From NCBI GenBank assembly GCA_947441695.1, contig CANEUK010000042.1, forward strand, positions 1 through 9,288: a stretch of 9,288 nucleotides of DNA, given 5' to 3'. Both the position numbers and the translations under genes were made by a program. Within the stretch, counting starts at the first letter, position 1; each line of letters opens with the position of its first letter. Below, in pieces: positions 1-7,146 of the stretch. The notes under the pieces were generated by a model. It worked only from the letters and a program-made list of their open reading frames with translations. It was not told the DNA's origin and did no database searches. This DNA comes from Rickettsiales bacterium. Lineage in GTDB: Bacteria; Pseudomonadota; Alphaproteobacteria; Rickettsiales; UBA1997.

Positions 1-159
1 AAAAGACAAAACGAAAAAGGCGAAATGGAATATTTTTATTCATGCGCCTCGCAAGATCAAAACATGGATAAGTTAGATTTTGAGCATCTTCATGGGCGTT
101 GCGAGCAAAATTCTTTAAGCGAAAAGACTTTTAAAATTTGGCTTGAATCAAGATTTTAA
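1..159 (+). CDS. 3' end of an unrecognised protein gene (partial)
   Basis: The first frame is open from the window edge to a TAA at 157-159 and gives the last 52 residues of a protein. The fragment is hydrophilic and charged, with two cysteines (residues 16 and 36 of the fragment), an HLHGRCEQ stretch and a C-terminal KIWLESRF. It has no membrane segment and no motif I can tie to a family. It is followed 14 bases later by a strong hairpin with a T tract, as expected at the end of a real gene, and it converges on pal. The reading frame is real with moderate confidence; the function is unknown. Confidence 0.55.
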   Translation, partial: KRQNEKGEMEYFYSCASQDQNMDKLDFEHLHGRCEQNSLSEKTFKIWLESRF

Positions 160-173
160 AGCTTTGAGTCAAT

Positions 174-213
174 AAAAAAGCTCCTGAAAAGTTAGATTTT
201 CAGGAGCTTTTTT
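174..213. terminator. Bidirectional intrinsic terminator
   Basis: A perfect 17-bp inverted repeat (174-190 with 197-213) encloses a six-base loop GTTAGA. The core is GCTCCTGAAAA paired with TTTTCAGGAGC, flanked by an A run on the left and a T run (206-215) on the right. Read on the + strand it ends the partial gene stopping at 159. Read on the minus strand the A run becomes a U tract, so it also ends pal, whose stop is at 260. The symmetry and the convergent layout together make a shared terminator the natural reading. Confidence 0.9.
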
Positions 214-259
214 TTGTAAAATTTTTTTTCTACACCAAAAGATAGTTTGTTTGGTATAA

Positions 260-790
260 CTAATTAACCACCGTGACTGATCTTCTGTTTTTTTCTAAAG
301 ATTCTTCGTTATTGCCAAAAAAAGCTGGCTTTTCTTTGCCGTAAGAAATCACTTTAATTCTGCTTTCGTCAACTTTGTTTGAAACCAAGTGATTTTTGGC
401 TGCGTTGGCTCTTTTTTCACCCAAGGCGATGTTATATTCGCGGGTTCCGCGCTCGTCGCAATGACCTTCGATGGTTACTTTTATTGAAGGATCGCTATTT
501 AACCAAGCGGCTTGAGTATCAAGAATTTTTTTGGCTTCATCGCTTAAATCAGATGAATCATATCCAAAAAGAACTCGATCTTGAACTTCGACTTCTTCAA
601 TTTTTGCTTGTGTTTGTTTGTCAAGCCCTTGAGCTTGTTCTTCGTCTGAAATTGCTTGATAAGAATTTTGTTCGGTAGATTTATCTTCTATTTCTACTTC
701 AGAAGATTGAGTTTCTTCATTTTTTTTTGATTTGCTGCTGCAAGATATAACCAAAAGAATTGTTGCAAAAGTAAGAATTTTTTTAAGCAT
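260..790 (-). CDS. pal: Peptidoglycan-associated lipoprotein Pal
   Basis: This is a lipid-anchored OmpA-family protein that tethers the outer membrane to peptidoglycan as part of the Tol-Pal system. The 176-residue product starts with a short lysine-rich signal peptide and a lipobox V14-I15-S16-C17, so C17 is the predicted lipidated residue. Residues about 18-70 are an acidic, Ser/Gln-rich linker. Residues about 73-175 form the OmpA_C domain, with the binding motif GHCDERGTREYN at 109-120 and the closing NRRS at 168-171, both typical of Pal. The frame is open to an ATG at 877, but I chose the ATG at 790: it puts the signal peptide at the N-terminus and has GAGG seven bases upstream on the coding strand. 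The extra 29 residues of the longer form look like untranslated leader. The usual partners tolB and ybgF are not adjacent in this window. Confidence 0.93.
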   Translation of the reverse strand: MLKKILTFATILLVISCSSKSKKNEETQSSEVEIEDKSTEQNSYQAISDEEQAQGLDKQTQAKIEEVEVQDRVLFGYDSSDLSDEAKKILDTQAAWLNSDPSIKVTIEGHCDERGTREYNIALGEKRANAAKNHLVSNKVDESRIKVISYGKEKPAFFGNNEESLEKNRRSVTVVN

Positions 791-843
791 TTTTTCGCCT
801 CGAATTTTTGTTGTTTTTTTAAAAAAAAATAATCTTTTTTCAA

Positions 844-871
844 AACTTATTTTTGATGTGTGCAATGTCAA
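844..871 (-). promoter_or_regulatory. Candidate sigma-70-type promoter of pal
   Basis: On the minus strand a perfect TTGACA (871-866) is followed 16 bases later by TAAGTT (849-844), which matches the -10 consensus at only three of six positions. It would start transcription roughly 45 bases upstream of the chosen pal ATG at 790. The -35 box is convincing and the -10 box is weak, so the exact start is uncertain. Confidence 0.4.
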
Positions 872-922
872 GCTCAAGTAAGTTAAAAAAACTCAAATTA
901 TTTTTAAGCAAAGAAATCTCTT

Positions 923-2893
923 ATGCCATATACGTTGAATCACGAAAACATCTCGCCAAGTATTCAAAACCTTTTTGAAAAAAATAAAAAAGTAGTCAAG
1001 GAATTTGGATTCACAGAAGAAGATAAAGAGTCGCTGATTAAAAGTATTATCAAAAATCCAGAAAATTACACAAAAGCCTTAGAAAATTTGGAAAAGATTT
1101 TTTTGGAAGGTGAAAAACTTTCCAGATTTGGCAAAAATATTTCTCGAAAAAAAGAAGAAATAGCCGATTCAATTGAAAAGCCCGGAAAAATAGATGTTAA
1201 AGATTTTTTACAAAGAGTCGAAAACTCAATCAGGGTAGGTTCTGAAGATAACCCAGATACGGTTTTCAATCAAAAAAACGTTTACAAAAAACATGCCTCG
1301 TCATCCAAATTAAGTAAGTTTGGCGATAAAGATATACCATTTTACCAAGCTATTATTGGCGGAAAGGAGTCAGAAATTGAGGGTATATTAAATGACAATG
1401 AGTCGCTGGTTAAAGGAAATATTTTATCAACCTCTTACGTAGAAAACGTTTTACGCGCGGAAGCAAAATTAAAATGCAACAAAAGAGGATTTGCTTTTAA
1501 GGCAAAATCATTTTTTGAAAATGGAGAATTTCCTTCCGATAAAGAAGTAAAAGATCACGAAGAAAATCCGCTCTTTTCCAGAAGGGTAGCTGAAAATATC
1601 GTAAAATCTTCGTCAAAAATTTTAAACGCTTTGGGTAAAGGAATTTTAAGTAGTACCAAAGCCACCGAAACTTCGGGATATAAAAATTATCTTTCAAATA
1701 GAAACAAAGCTTTGGCTGGTTTGGCAGCAAGAACAATTTCTAATCCTCAAGACGGAACTGCTCATATTCAACATTTAAAATCAATAAACGCTCTTTTGAA
1801 AAATAGTTCCGATCCAGAAGATCAGGCAACTTACAAAGCAATGGAAGAATTGCTTAACAAAGAAATGAAGGAAATAGAAGAAACAAATTCCAAAGCTTTG
1901 GCTTCTCTTGAAGGAAATCTAAATACTCTAAACGACAAAACCACAAAAGAACTTCAAGAGCATGTAGATAAACAAGACGAAGCTTGGAAAATTCACGTTC
2001 TTTGCGCTTTTTTGGCAGTATCGCCATTTTCGCCAGCTCTTTTGGTTGCTGGTCCTTTGTTTAATATCATGGGTCCAATTACTCAAATTTTGGGACCTGT
2101 TTTAATGCCAACTCAAGGTTTGGCGCACGGAATCGCTTCAATTTCTTCAAATCCAGCTTTGGGGCCAATTGGTGATTTATTTGGTCTAATGAAAGTTGAT
2201 GTTGGGGTTGAGTTTTTGCTCAATAACGTGCCGATAGTTTCTAATTTAACCGAAATGGCAGACTTTTTGATTGATAACCCGCTAACTCAAGGCGTGTTAG
2301 AAACTTCTTCGCCACTTTTTACTTCTGCTTTATTCATGACTGGAATTGCTGCAACTGCTTGTTTTTACGATGCAACCGACACTTATTTGCGACATTACGA
2401 AGATGGAAAAGGAAAATCGCCTTTCTTAAAAAAACAAAAAGATTCTTTAAAGACAATTGTTGGAGATTGCGAAAGCGACATAAAAAACAATTTAAAGAAA
2501 GAGATAAAAGAGTTAGCTGGCAAAATGTATAATACCGAAAAAGCTATTTACATAAAGCACCGATTATCAGAAGAAGGAATTTTAAATGAAGGCGAAATAG
2601 AAATAAAAATCGAAGAACTTTCTCAAAAATTTATCTTAAAAAAAGCTTTAGAATTGGGCATAAAAACCCAAGAAGAATTGGAAGTAAAAACCAAAGAAAA
2701 AATTAAAAAAATAATCGAAAAATCTGATTTAGAAGCCCTCGAAAAAAGCGTTATTTTTGCCCAAGCCAAAAAAATTGAATTGCTCACTTCTACAAAAGGT
2801 TCGGATGAAATACCAAACCCCAGCGTTTCAAATCCTCGATTATCAAAAGAATTTAGAGTTAAAAATCCGCTTTCTTCAGTAAGGGGAGCATAA
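923..2893 (+). CDS. Protein of unknown function with central Gly-Pro-rich hydrophobic segment
   Basis: I do not recognise this 656-residue protein. It has no N-terminal signal peptide. Residues 1-350 are Lys/Glu/Ser-rich and mostly helical in character, ending in a charged, probably coiled stretch at about 303-352. A hydrophobic zone follows: about 356-398, with three tandem heptads starting at G377-P378, G384-P385 and G391-P392, then an amphipathic Gly/Pro-rich part at 399-460 with another Gly-Pro at 414, and a second hydrophobic stretch at about 464-483. Residues 500-620 are again Lys/Glu-rich and predicted helical or coiled-coil, and the tail (630-656) is Pro/Ser/Asn-rich and basic. Charged helical flanks around two hydrophobic blocks could suit a membrane-inserting or secreted protein; that is inference. 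It is the first gene of the operon and stops seven bases before rnd. The ATG lacks a clear Shine-Dalgarno sequence, but there is no in-frame ATG near it downstream. Confidence 0.85.
   Translation: MPYTLNHENISPSIQNLFEKNKKVVKEFGFTEEDKESLIKSIIKNPENYTKALENLEKIFLEGEKLSRFGKNISRKKEEIADSIEKPGKIDVKDFLQRVENSIRVGSEDNPDTVFNQKNVYKKHASSSKLSKFGDKDIPFYQAIIGGKESEIEGILNDNESLVKGNILSTSYVENVLRAEAKLKCNKRGFAFKAKSFFENGEFPSDKEVKDHEENPLFSRRVAENIVKSSSKILNALGKGILSSTKATETSGYKNYLSNRNKALAGLAARTISNPQDGTAHIQHLKSINALLKNSSDPEDQATYKAMEELLNKEMKEIEETNSKALASLEGNLNTLNDKTTKELQEHVDKQDEAWKIHVLCAFLAVSPFSPALLVAGPLFNIMGPITQILGPVLMPTQGLAHGIASISSNPALGPIGDLFGLMKVDVGVEFLLNNVPIVSNLTEMADFLIDNPLTQGVLETSSPLFTSALFMTGIAATACFYDATDTYLRHYEDGKGKSPFLKKQKDSLKTIVGDCESDIKNNLKKEIKELAGKMYNTEKAIYIKHRLSEEGILNEGEIEIKIEELSQKFILKKALELGIKTQEELEVKTKEKIKKIIEKSDLEALEKSVIFAQAKKIELLTSTKGSDEIPNPSVSNPRLSKEFRVKNPLSSVRGA
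2882..2888 (+). promoter_or_regulatory. Purine-rich ribosome binding site for rnd inside the preceding gene
   Basis: The sequence AGGGGAG, in the last sense codons of the preceding gene, is the best Shine-Dalgarno match in the operon. It lies 12 bases before the rnd ATG at 2901, which is a little long. Ribosomes finishing the upstream gene would end on top of it, so the two genes are probably translationally coupled. Most other starts in this operon have no visible Shine-Dalgarno sequence. Confidence 0.5.
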
Positions 2894-2900
2894 AAATTCA

Positions 2901-3992
2901 ATGAATTTGAAACATAAAATTATTGCCTCGTCCAAACAGCTTTTCGAAGTTATTGAACTTATTAAAGAAACAAAAATATTTTCGCTAGATACCGAATTTA
3001 CTCGTCAAACTACTTATTACCCAATTTTATCAACCATTCAAATTGCGGTTAAAAACTCAAAAAAAGAGCAAGAATTATTTCTGATTGATTGCTTAGAAAA
3101 AATTGATTTAAGCAATTTTTTTGCGATTATTGCAGATGAAAAAATAGTTAAAATTATGCATTCATGCGCTCAAGATTTGCAAATTTTTAATCATCAATCA
3201 AACCTGCAGCCGCAAAGCGTTGTTGACACGCAAATTATGGCAAATTTTTGCGGTTTTAATTTTAGCGTTGGCTATTCAAATTTGGTGGAAGTTTTTTTTA
3301 AAAAAGCTTTAAACAAACAACAGCAAAGAAGCAATTGGCAGCTACGCCCTCTAACTCAAGAACAAATTGAATACGCGCTTTTAGACGTAGTTTTTTTAGA
3401 AGAAATTTACGAAAATCTTTTAGAGGTTTTGCACAAAAAAAGTCGCCACAACTGGCTTTGTCAAGAAATGCAAAATTTTACTGATAAAATTTTAAATAAA
3501 TCAGACGAATCTCTGACTAAAAACTTTTCTTTTCGAGGTAAAAGTTCAAAACAAATTTTTCAAATTAAAAGCTTGATTTCGTGTCGCGAAAATTGGGCTA
3601 GAAAAATCAACGTTCCGCGCCAACATTTAATCAAAGACGAGGCAATTGAAAATTTAGTTTTAAATCGCGAAATTAACTTAAATTTAAACCACGAACTAAA
3701 AGCCGAAATCAAAGAAATTCTACAGCAAAAAAGCGAAGATTTTGCTCAAAATGATTTTTTAGAAAAAGAATCAGAAATGCAGAATTTAATGACCGCAAGT
3801 CAAAAAAATTGCTACCTTGAAGCCAAAAAATTAATCAACAAAATTTGCCTTCAAGAAAATTTTAAAGAGCAGTTTTTAATCTCTTCAAGCGATTTAAAAA
3901 AAGCAATTTGTAACACCAAAAACTTTGACAAAGCGGTTTCGGGCTGGCGTTACCAGTTGTTTGGACAAGATCTTAAAAAACTAATTACATGA
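2901..3992 (+). CDS. rnd: Ribonuclease D
   Basis: This is a 3'-5' exoribonuclease of the DEDD superfamily (DEDDy class), involved in trimming the 3' ends of tRNA and other small stable RNAs. The 363-residue product has the exonuclease domain at about 10-180. Exo I contains D30 and E32 (LDTEF), Exo II has D92 within HSCAQDLQIF, and Exo III has Y158 and D162 in YALLDVVFLEEIY, so the four metal-binding acids and the tyrosine are all present. SNWQLRPL at 144-151 matches the conserved pre-Exo III stretch. An HRDC-like region follows at about 213-285 (CRENWARKINVPR..LIKDEAI), and the tail has the GWRYQLFG motif resembling alphaproteobacterial RNase D. Length is near the usual 370-390. It starts seven bases after the upstream stop and overlaps tpiA by four bases (ATGA), indicating coupled translation. 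Confidence 0.95.
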   Translation: MNLKHKIIASSKQLFEVIELIKETKIFSLDTEFTRQTTYYPILSTIQIAVKNSKKEQELFLIDCLEKIDLSNFFAIIADEKIVKIMHSCAQDLQIFNHQSNLQPQSVVDTQIMANFCGFNFSVGYSNLVEVFFKKALNKQQQRSNWQLRPLTQEQIEYALLDVVFLEEIYENLLEVLHKKSRHNWLCQEMQNFTDKILNKSDESLTKNFSFRGKSSKQIFQIKSLISCRENWARKINVPRQHLIKDEAIENLVLNREINLNLNHELKAEIKEILQQKSEDFAQNDFLEKESEMQNLMTASQKNCYLEAKKLINKICLQENFKEQFLISSSDLKKAICNTKNFDKAVSGWRYQLFGQDLKKLIT

Positions 3993-4831
3993 AAATTATT
4001 ATTGCAAATTGGAAAATGAATCACGCCTTCGACGAGTCGGATATTTGGCTGGAAGGCTTTTTTAAAAACTTTTCTGCTAATTACGAAAAGCTAAAAAATG
4101 TAGAAATTGTGGTTTGTCCGCCAACTTTTTTGCTCGATTATATCGACAGCGAATTAATGGAAGATGGTTTTGAACATTTAGAAGAAGTTAGCAAAGCTAC
4201 GCAAAAAAAATTCGAAGATTTTTCTGCCGAAGAACTAAACAAAATTTTATTAAAAGAACGCCCACTAAAACTTGGCGCGCAAGATTGTCATTGGCAAAAA
4301 AGCGGCTCTTTCACCGGCGATATTAGTGCCGAAATGCTAACAAAAGTTAGTTGCGAATATGTAATTTTAGGGCATTCGGAACGTCGCGCAAATCATCTTG
4401 AAACCGATGAAATTGTGGCAAAAAAAATTTCCGCCGCCTTAGAACAAAAACTAACTCCAATAATTTGTGTGGGCGAAAGCCAAGAAATTCGAAATTCTGG
4501 CAAGCATTTAGATTTTATTTATCGCCAAATTATGCGTTCAATTCCAAGTGAAATAAATTTTGAAAAAATGATTATTGCTTATGAGCCAATTTGGTCGATT
4601 GGAACTGGTATAATCCCAACAACGGCGCAAATTGACGAAGTTTCTCGATTGGTTAAAAAAATATTTAACGAAAAATTTTCGGGTCGCGCTAAAGAATATT
4701 TTTTACTTTATGGCGGCTCGGTTAATTCGCAAAATTCTAGCGAAATTCTAGCAATTCAAGAAATCAGCGGGCTATTGGTTGGAAAGGCTAGTTTAGATAT
4801 TGAAGAATTTATTAAAATCTGCGTTTCTTAA
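3989..4831 (+). CDS. tpiA: Triosephosphate isomerase
   Basis: This enzyme interconverts dihydroxyacetone phosphate and glyceraldehyde 3-phosphate in glycolysis and gluconeogenesis. All key parts of the TIM barrel are visible: N7 and K9 in ANWKMN, the catalytic H129 in GHSERR, the catalytic base E199 in AYEPIWSIGTG with loop 6 following, and the phosphate-binding YGGSV at 241-245 and LLVGKASL at 262-269. The protein is 280 residues, against about 250 for most bacterial enzymes. The surplus is an acidic, helical block at about 57-91, between FLLDYIDSEL and the conserved LGAQDCHW strand. The reading frame and all catalytic residues are intact, so I expect an active enzyme. The ATG overlaps the rnd stop (ATGA). 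Confidence 0.96.
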   Translation: MKIIIANWKMNHAFDESDIWLEGFFKNFSANYEKLKNVEIVVCPPTFLLDYIDSELMEDGFEHLEEVSKATQKKFEDFSAEELNKILLKERPLKLGAQDCHWQKSGSFTGDISAEMLTKVSCEYVILGHSERRANHLETDEIVAKKISAALEQKLTPIICVGESQEIRNSGKHLDFIYRQIMRSIPSEINFEKMIIAYEPIWSIGTGIIPTTAQIDEVSRLVKKIFNEKFSGRAKEYFLLYGGSVNSQNSSEILAIQEISGLLVGKASLDIEEFIKICVS

Positions 4832-4853
4832 AAAAATTAATTATATAAAAATT

Positions 4854-6404
4854 ATGACTCAAAATTTCCGCATTGAATCTGATTCTTTTGGTGAAATCAA
4901 AGTTCCAGCTGACGCTTATTACGCCGCACAAACTCAACGCTCGGTGCAAAATTTTCCAATTTGTAGTGACAATCCGGGACATAAAATGCCAAAGGAAGTT
5001 GTGCGCGCGATGTTGCTAATTAAAAAAGCGGCGGCACTTACTAATAAAGACCTGATGGCGCTTGATCCAACTTCTGATGAATTTAAAAAATTCTCTCCTG
5101 ATTTGGCCGATAAAATTGTTGATGCGGTGGACACAATTCTGGCGCGTTTTGATTGGTTTTACGAAAATCATTTTCCATTAGTTGTTTGGCAAACCGGCTC
5201 TGGCACTCAAACCAACATGAATGTCAACGAAGTAATTGCTGGCGTGGCAAATGAAAAAATAACGAGCAAAAAAGGCGGAAAATCGCCAGTTCATCCCAAC
5301 GATCACGTAAATTTGGGGCAAAGTTCAAACGACACTTTTCCCACCGCGATGCATGTTGCGACCGTACTTACAACCTACGAAAAATTACTTCCAACCCTTG
5401 TTAAATTTGCTAATGAATTAGGCAAAAAAGAAGCCGAATTTCACGACATCATTAAAATCGGCCGCACGCACACGCAAGACGCAACGCCCGTAACTTTGGG
5501 ACAAGAATTTTCGGCTTATAAAGTGCAAATTCAGTGCGCGGCAGTTTTTGTTTCGCAGGCAATTTTATTTGTAACGCATTTAGCGCAAGGCGGAACTGCG
5601 GTTGGAACGGGCTTAAATTGTCATCCAAAGTTTGCGGAAGAATTTGCCAAAAAAATTACCGAAGTTTCGGGCTTAAAAAAACTTCATGAAAAGCTTTTAA
5701 ATTTGGATTTAGGACGCACGACTTTGGCGAATGGTTTTTGGAAAGTTAAAGATTCAAACCTTGCAAAGCTAGGATTGGCCCAAGCGGATAGTTTTTTTAC
5801 CAACAAAAACAAATTTTTCGCCTTGGCCTGCAACGACGAACTTGTCAATTTTTCGGGCGCGTTAAATTCGCTTGCAACTTCGATTATGAAAATTGCCAAT
5901 GATATTCGATTTTTGGCGTCGGGCCCGCGTTCTGGTTTGGGCGAAATTTCTTTGCCCGAAAATGAACCCGGAAGTTCAATTATGCCAGGAAAAGTAAATC
6001 CAACGCAATGCGAAGCTTTGACGATGATTGCTTGTCAAATCATCGGAAATCATGTGGCTGTAACGGTTGGCGGATCGAACGGACATTTTGAGCTAAATGT
6101 TTTTCGCCCAATGATTATTCGCAATGTTATTGAATCGATTAATCTTTTATCTGATGGAATTAACAGTTTTATCGATCAATGTTTGGTTGGAATTAAAGCT
6201 AATCGCGAACGCATCACGCAATTATTAGAACAATCTTTGATGTTGGTAACGGCATTAAATCCTTATATCGGATATGATAATGCTGCTAAAATTGCCAAAA
6301 AAGCACATCTTGAAGGCACAACTCTAAAAGAAGCCGCGCTGGCTTCTGGCTTGGTTACGTCACAGCAATTTGACCAATGGGTTAATCCAAAAAACATGAT
6401 TTAG
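4854..6404 (+). CDS. fumC: Fumarate hydratase, class II
   Basis: This is the iron-independent fumarase of the TCA cycle, catalysing reversible hydration of fumarate to L-malate. Motifs in order: WQTGSGTQTNMNVNEV (112-127), HPNDHVNLGQSSND (147-160), GRTHTQDATP with catalytic H206, GGTAVGTGLN (246-255), and the signature GSSIMPGKVNP (373-383) with catalytic S374 and K380. The glycine in MPGK favours fumarase over aspartase, which usually has MPAK. At 516 residues it is about 50 longer than the usual 460-470. The surplus lies mainly at about 274-312, between the VSGL helix end and FFTNKNKFFAL, with small additions near 71-80 and 100-106. The frame stays open back to 4800, inside tpiA, but the ATG at 4854 gives the normal N-terminus (FRIESDSFGEIKVP), so I use it. 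The leader is AT-rich with no Shine-Dalgarno sequence. Confidence 0.95.
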   Translation: MTQNFRIESDSFGEIKVPADAYYAAQTQRSVQNFPICSDNPGHKMPKEVVRAMLLIKKAAALTNKDLMALDPTSDEFKKFSPDLADKIVDAVDTILARFDWFYENHFPLVVWQTGSGTQTNMNVNEVIAGVANEKITSKKGGKSPVHPNDHVNLGQSSNDTFPTAMHVATVLTTYEKLLPTLVKFANELGKKEAEFHDIIKIGRTHTQDATPVTLGQEFSAYKVQIQCAAVFVSQAILFVTHLAQGGTAVGTGLNCHPKFAEEFAKKITEVSGLKKLHEKLLNLDLGRTTLANGFWKVKDSNLAKLGLAQADSFFTNKNKFFALACNDELVNFSGALNSLATSIMKIANDIRFLASGPRSGLGEISLPENEPGSSIMPGKVNPTQCEALTMIACQIIGNHVAVTVGGSNGHFELNVFRPMIIRNVIESINLLSDGINSFIDQCLVGIKANRERITQLLEQSLMLVTALNPYIGYDNAAKIAKKAHLEGTTLKEAALASGLVTSQQFDQWVNPKNMI

Positions 6405-6407
6405 TTT

Positions 6408-6821
6408 ATGAAAAATCTGGATGTTCGATGGCGACAAAGATTTGATAATTATCGCAAAGCACTTTTTCTTTTGTCAGATGCATTGAAAGACGGAGCCGAT
6501 AAACTTTCTTTGTTAGAAAAAGAAGGCACGTTGCAACGTTTTGAATTTACCTTTGAATTAGCTTGGAAGGTGATGAAAGATTATTTGGAAAGTGGCGGGG
6601 TTATAATTGATCCGCTAACCCCAAAAAATGTAATCAAACAAGCTTTTGCTGCAAAAATAATTGATGAAGGCCAGATTTGGATTGACATGTTATTAAGTCG
6701 CAACCTGATGTCACATACTTACGATTTTACTAAGTTTGAGGCAATTTCCAAAGATGTTGAAAAAAAATATTTGCCAGCAATGAGGCAATTGGAACAATGT
6801 TTTCTGATTAAAAATGACTGA
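6408..6821 (+). CDS. HI0074-family HEPN-like protein, nucleotidyltransferase partner
   Basis: This is a small helical protein of the nucleotidyltransferase substrate-binding (HI0074) family, which belongs to the HEPN superfamily and pairs with a minimal nucleotidyltransferase. Two stretches identify it: GTLQRFEFTFELAWKVMKDY at 40-59, the helix typical of the family, and RNLMSHTYD at 98-106, which gives an R-X4-H motif (R98, H103) like the catalytic signature of HEPN RNases, followed by Y105. In related MNT/HEPN toxin-antitoxin pairs the HEPN protein is an RNase toxin that the partner silences by adding AMP to a tyrosine near this motif; whether that holds here is inference. It starts three bases after the fumC stop, without a Shine-Dalgarno sequence, and its end overlaps the partner gene by eight bases. 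The length of 137 residues is normal. Confidence 0.9.
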   Translation: MKNLDVRWRQRFDNYRKALFLLSDALKDGADKLSLLEKEGTLQRFEFTFELAWKVMKDYLESGGVIIDPLTPKNVIKQAFAAKIIDEGQIWIDMLLSRNLMSHTYDFTKFEAISKDVEKKYLPAMRQLEQCFLIKND

Positions 6822-7122
6822 TTTTGGTTTGAATAAAAAAGACTTGGAATCAATTAACGCTGTTTTTTTGACCAATTCAAAAGTTGAATCGGTAAAAATT
6901 TTTGGATCGCGCGCAAAAGGAAATTATCGTAAAAATTCGGATATTGATTTGGTTTTAATGGGAAAAATCAGCCAGTTAGATGGTGAAAAAATAGCGTCAG
7001 ATCTTGACGATCTTGCGCTTCCATATCTTTTTGATGTTAAGATTTTTAGCGAAATTAATTCGGTAGAATTGCTAGATCATATTAATCGAGTTGGAATTTT
7101 TATTTACGATGCAAAAGCTTAA
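6814..7122 (+). CDS. Minimal nucleotidyltransferase (MNT domain), HI0073-like
   Basis: This is a single-domain nucleotidyltransferase of the DNA polymerase beta superfamily. The 102-residue protein has the superfamily signature GSRAKG (31-36) followed by SDIDL (42-46), giving the two metal-binding acids D43 and D45. A third acid, D74, lies in the YLFDVKIF strand where the family has its last catalytic aspartate. All three acids are present, so it should be active, transferring a nucleotide (AMP in characterised relatives) to a target, plausibly the HEPN partner encoded immediately upstream. The genes overlap by eight bases (ATG at 6814, upstream stop at 6819-6821), the usual arrangement for an obligate two-protein module. 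It ends 24 bases before der. Confidence 0.92.
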   Translation: MTDFGLNKKDLESINAVFLTNSKVESVKIFGSRAKGNYRKNSDIDLVLMGKISQLDGEKIASDLDDLALPYLFDVKIFSEINSVELLDHINRVGIFIYDAKA

Positions 7123-7146
7123 CTATATTTAATCAAAACCAATCTC

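Noticed and set aside
234..255. Six-base inverted repeat ACCAAA/TTTGGT just after the pal stop as a second terminator
   Set aside because: The stem is short, the loop is ten bases and no U tract follows on the pal strand; the strong hairpin at 174-213 suffices.
379..678. Plus-strand open frame antisense to pal
   Set aside because: It is fully covered by the well-supported pal gene and its composition (Leu/Arg runs) is what antisense AT-rich coding DNA produces.
791..877. Longer N-terminus of pal from the ATG at 877
   Set aside because: It would place 29 polar and basic residues before the lipoprotein signal peptide, which would disable it. The internal ATG has a proper Shine-Dalgarno sequence.
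4800..4853. Upstream start of fumC inside tpiA
   Set aside because: The added 18 residues are not part of the fumarase family N-terminus and would need a 32-base overlap; the ATG at 4854 fits the family start.
5673..5789. Palindromic element inside the fumC insert, analogous to that in der
   Set aside because: I looked for self-complementarity and found only stems of about five bases, so I report the insert but not a palindrome.
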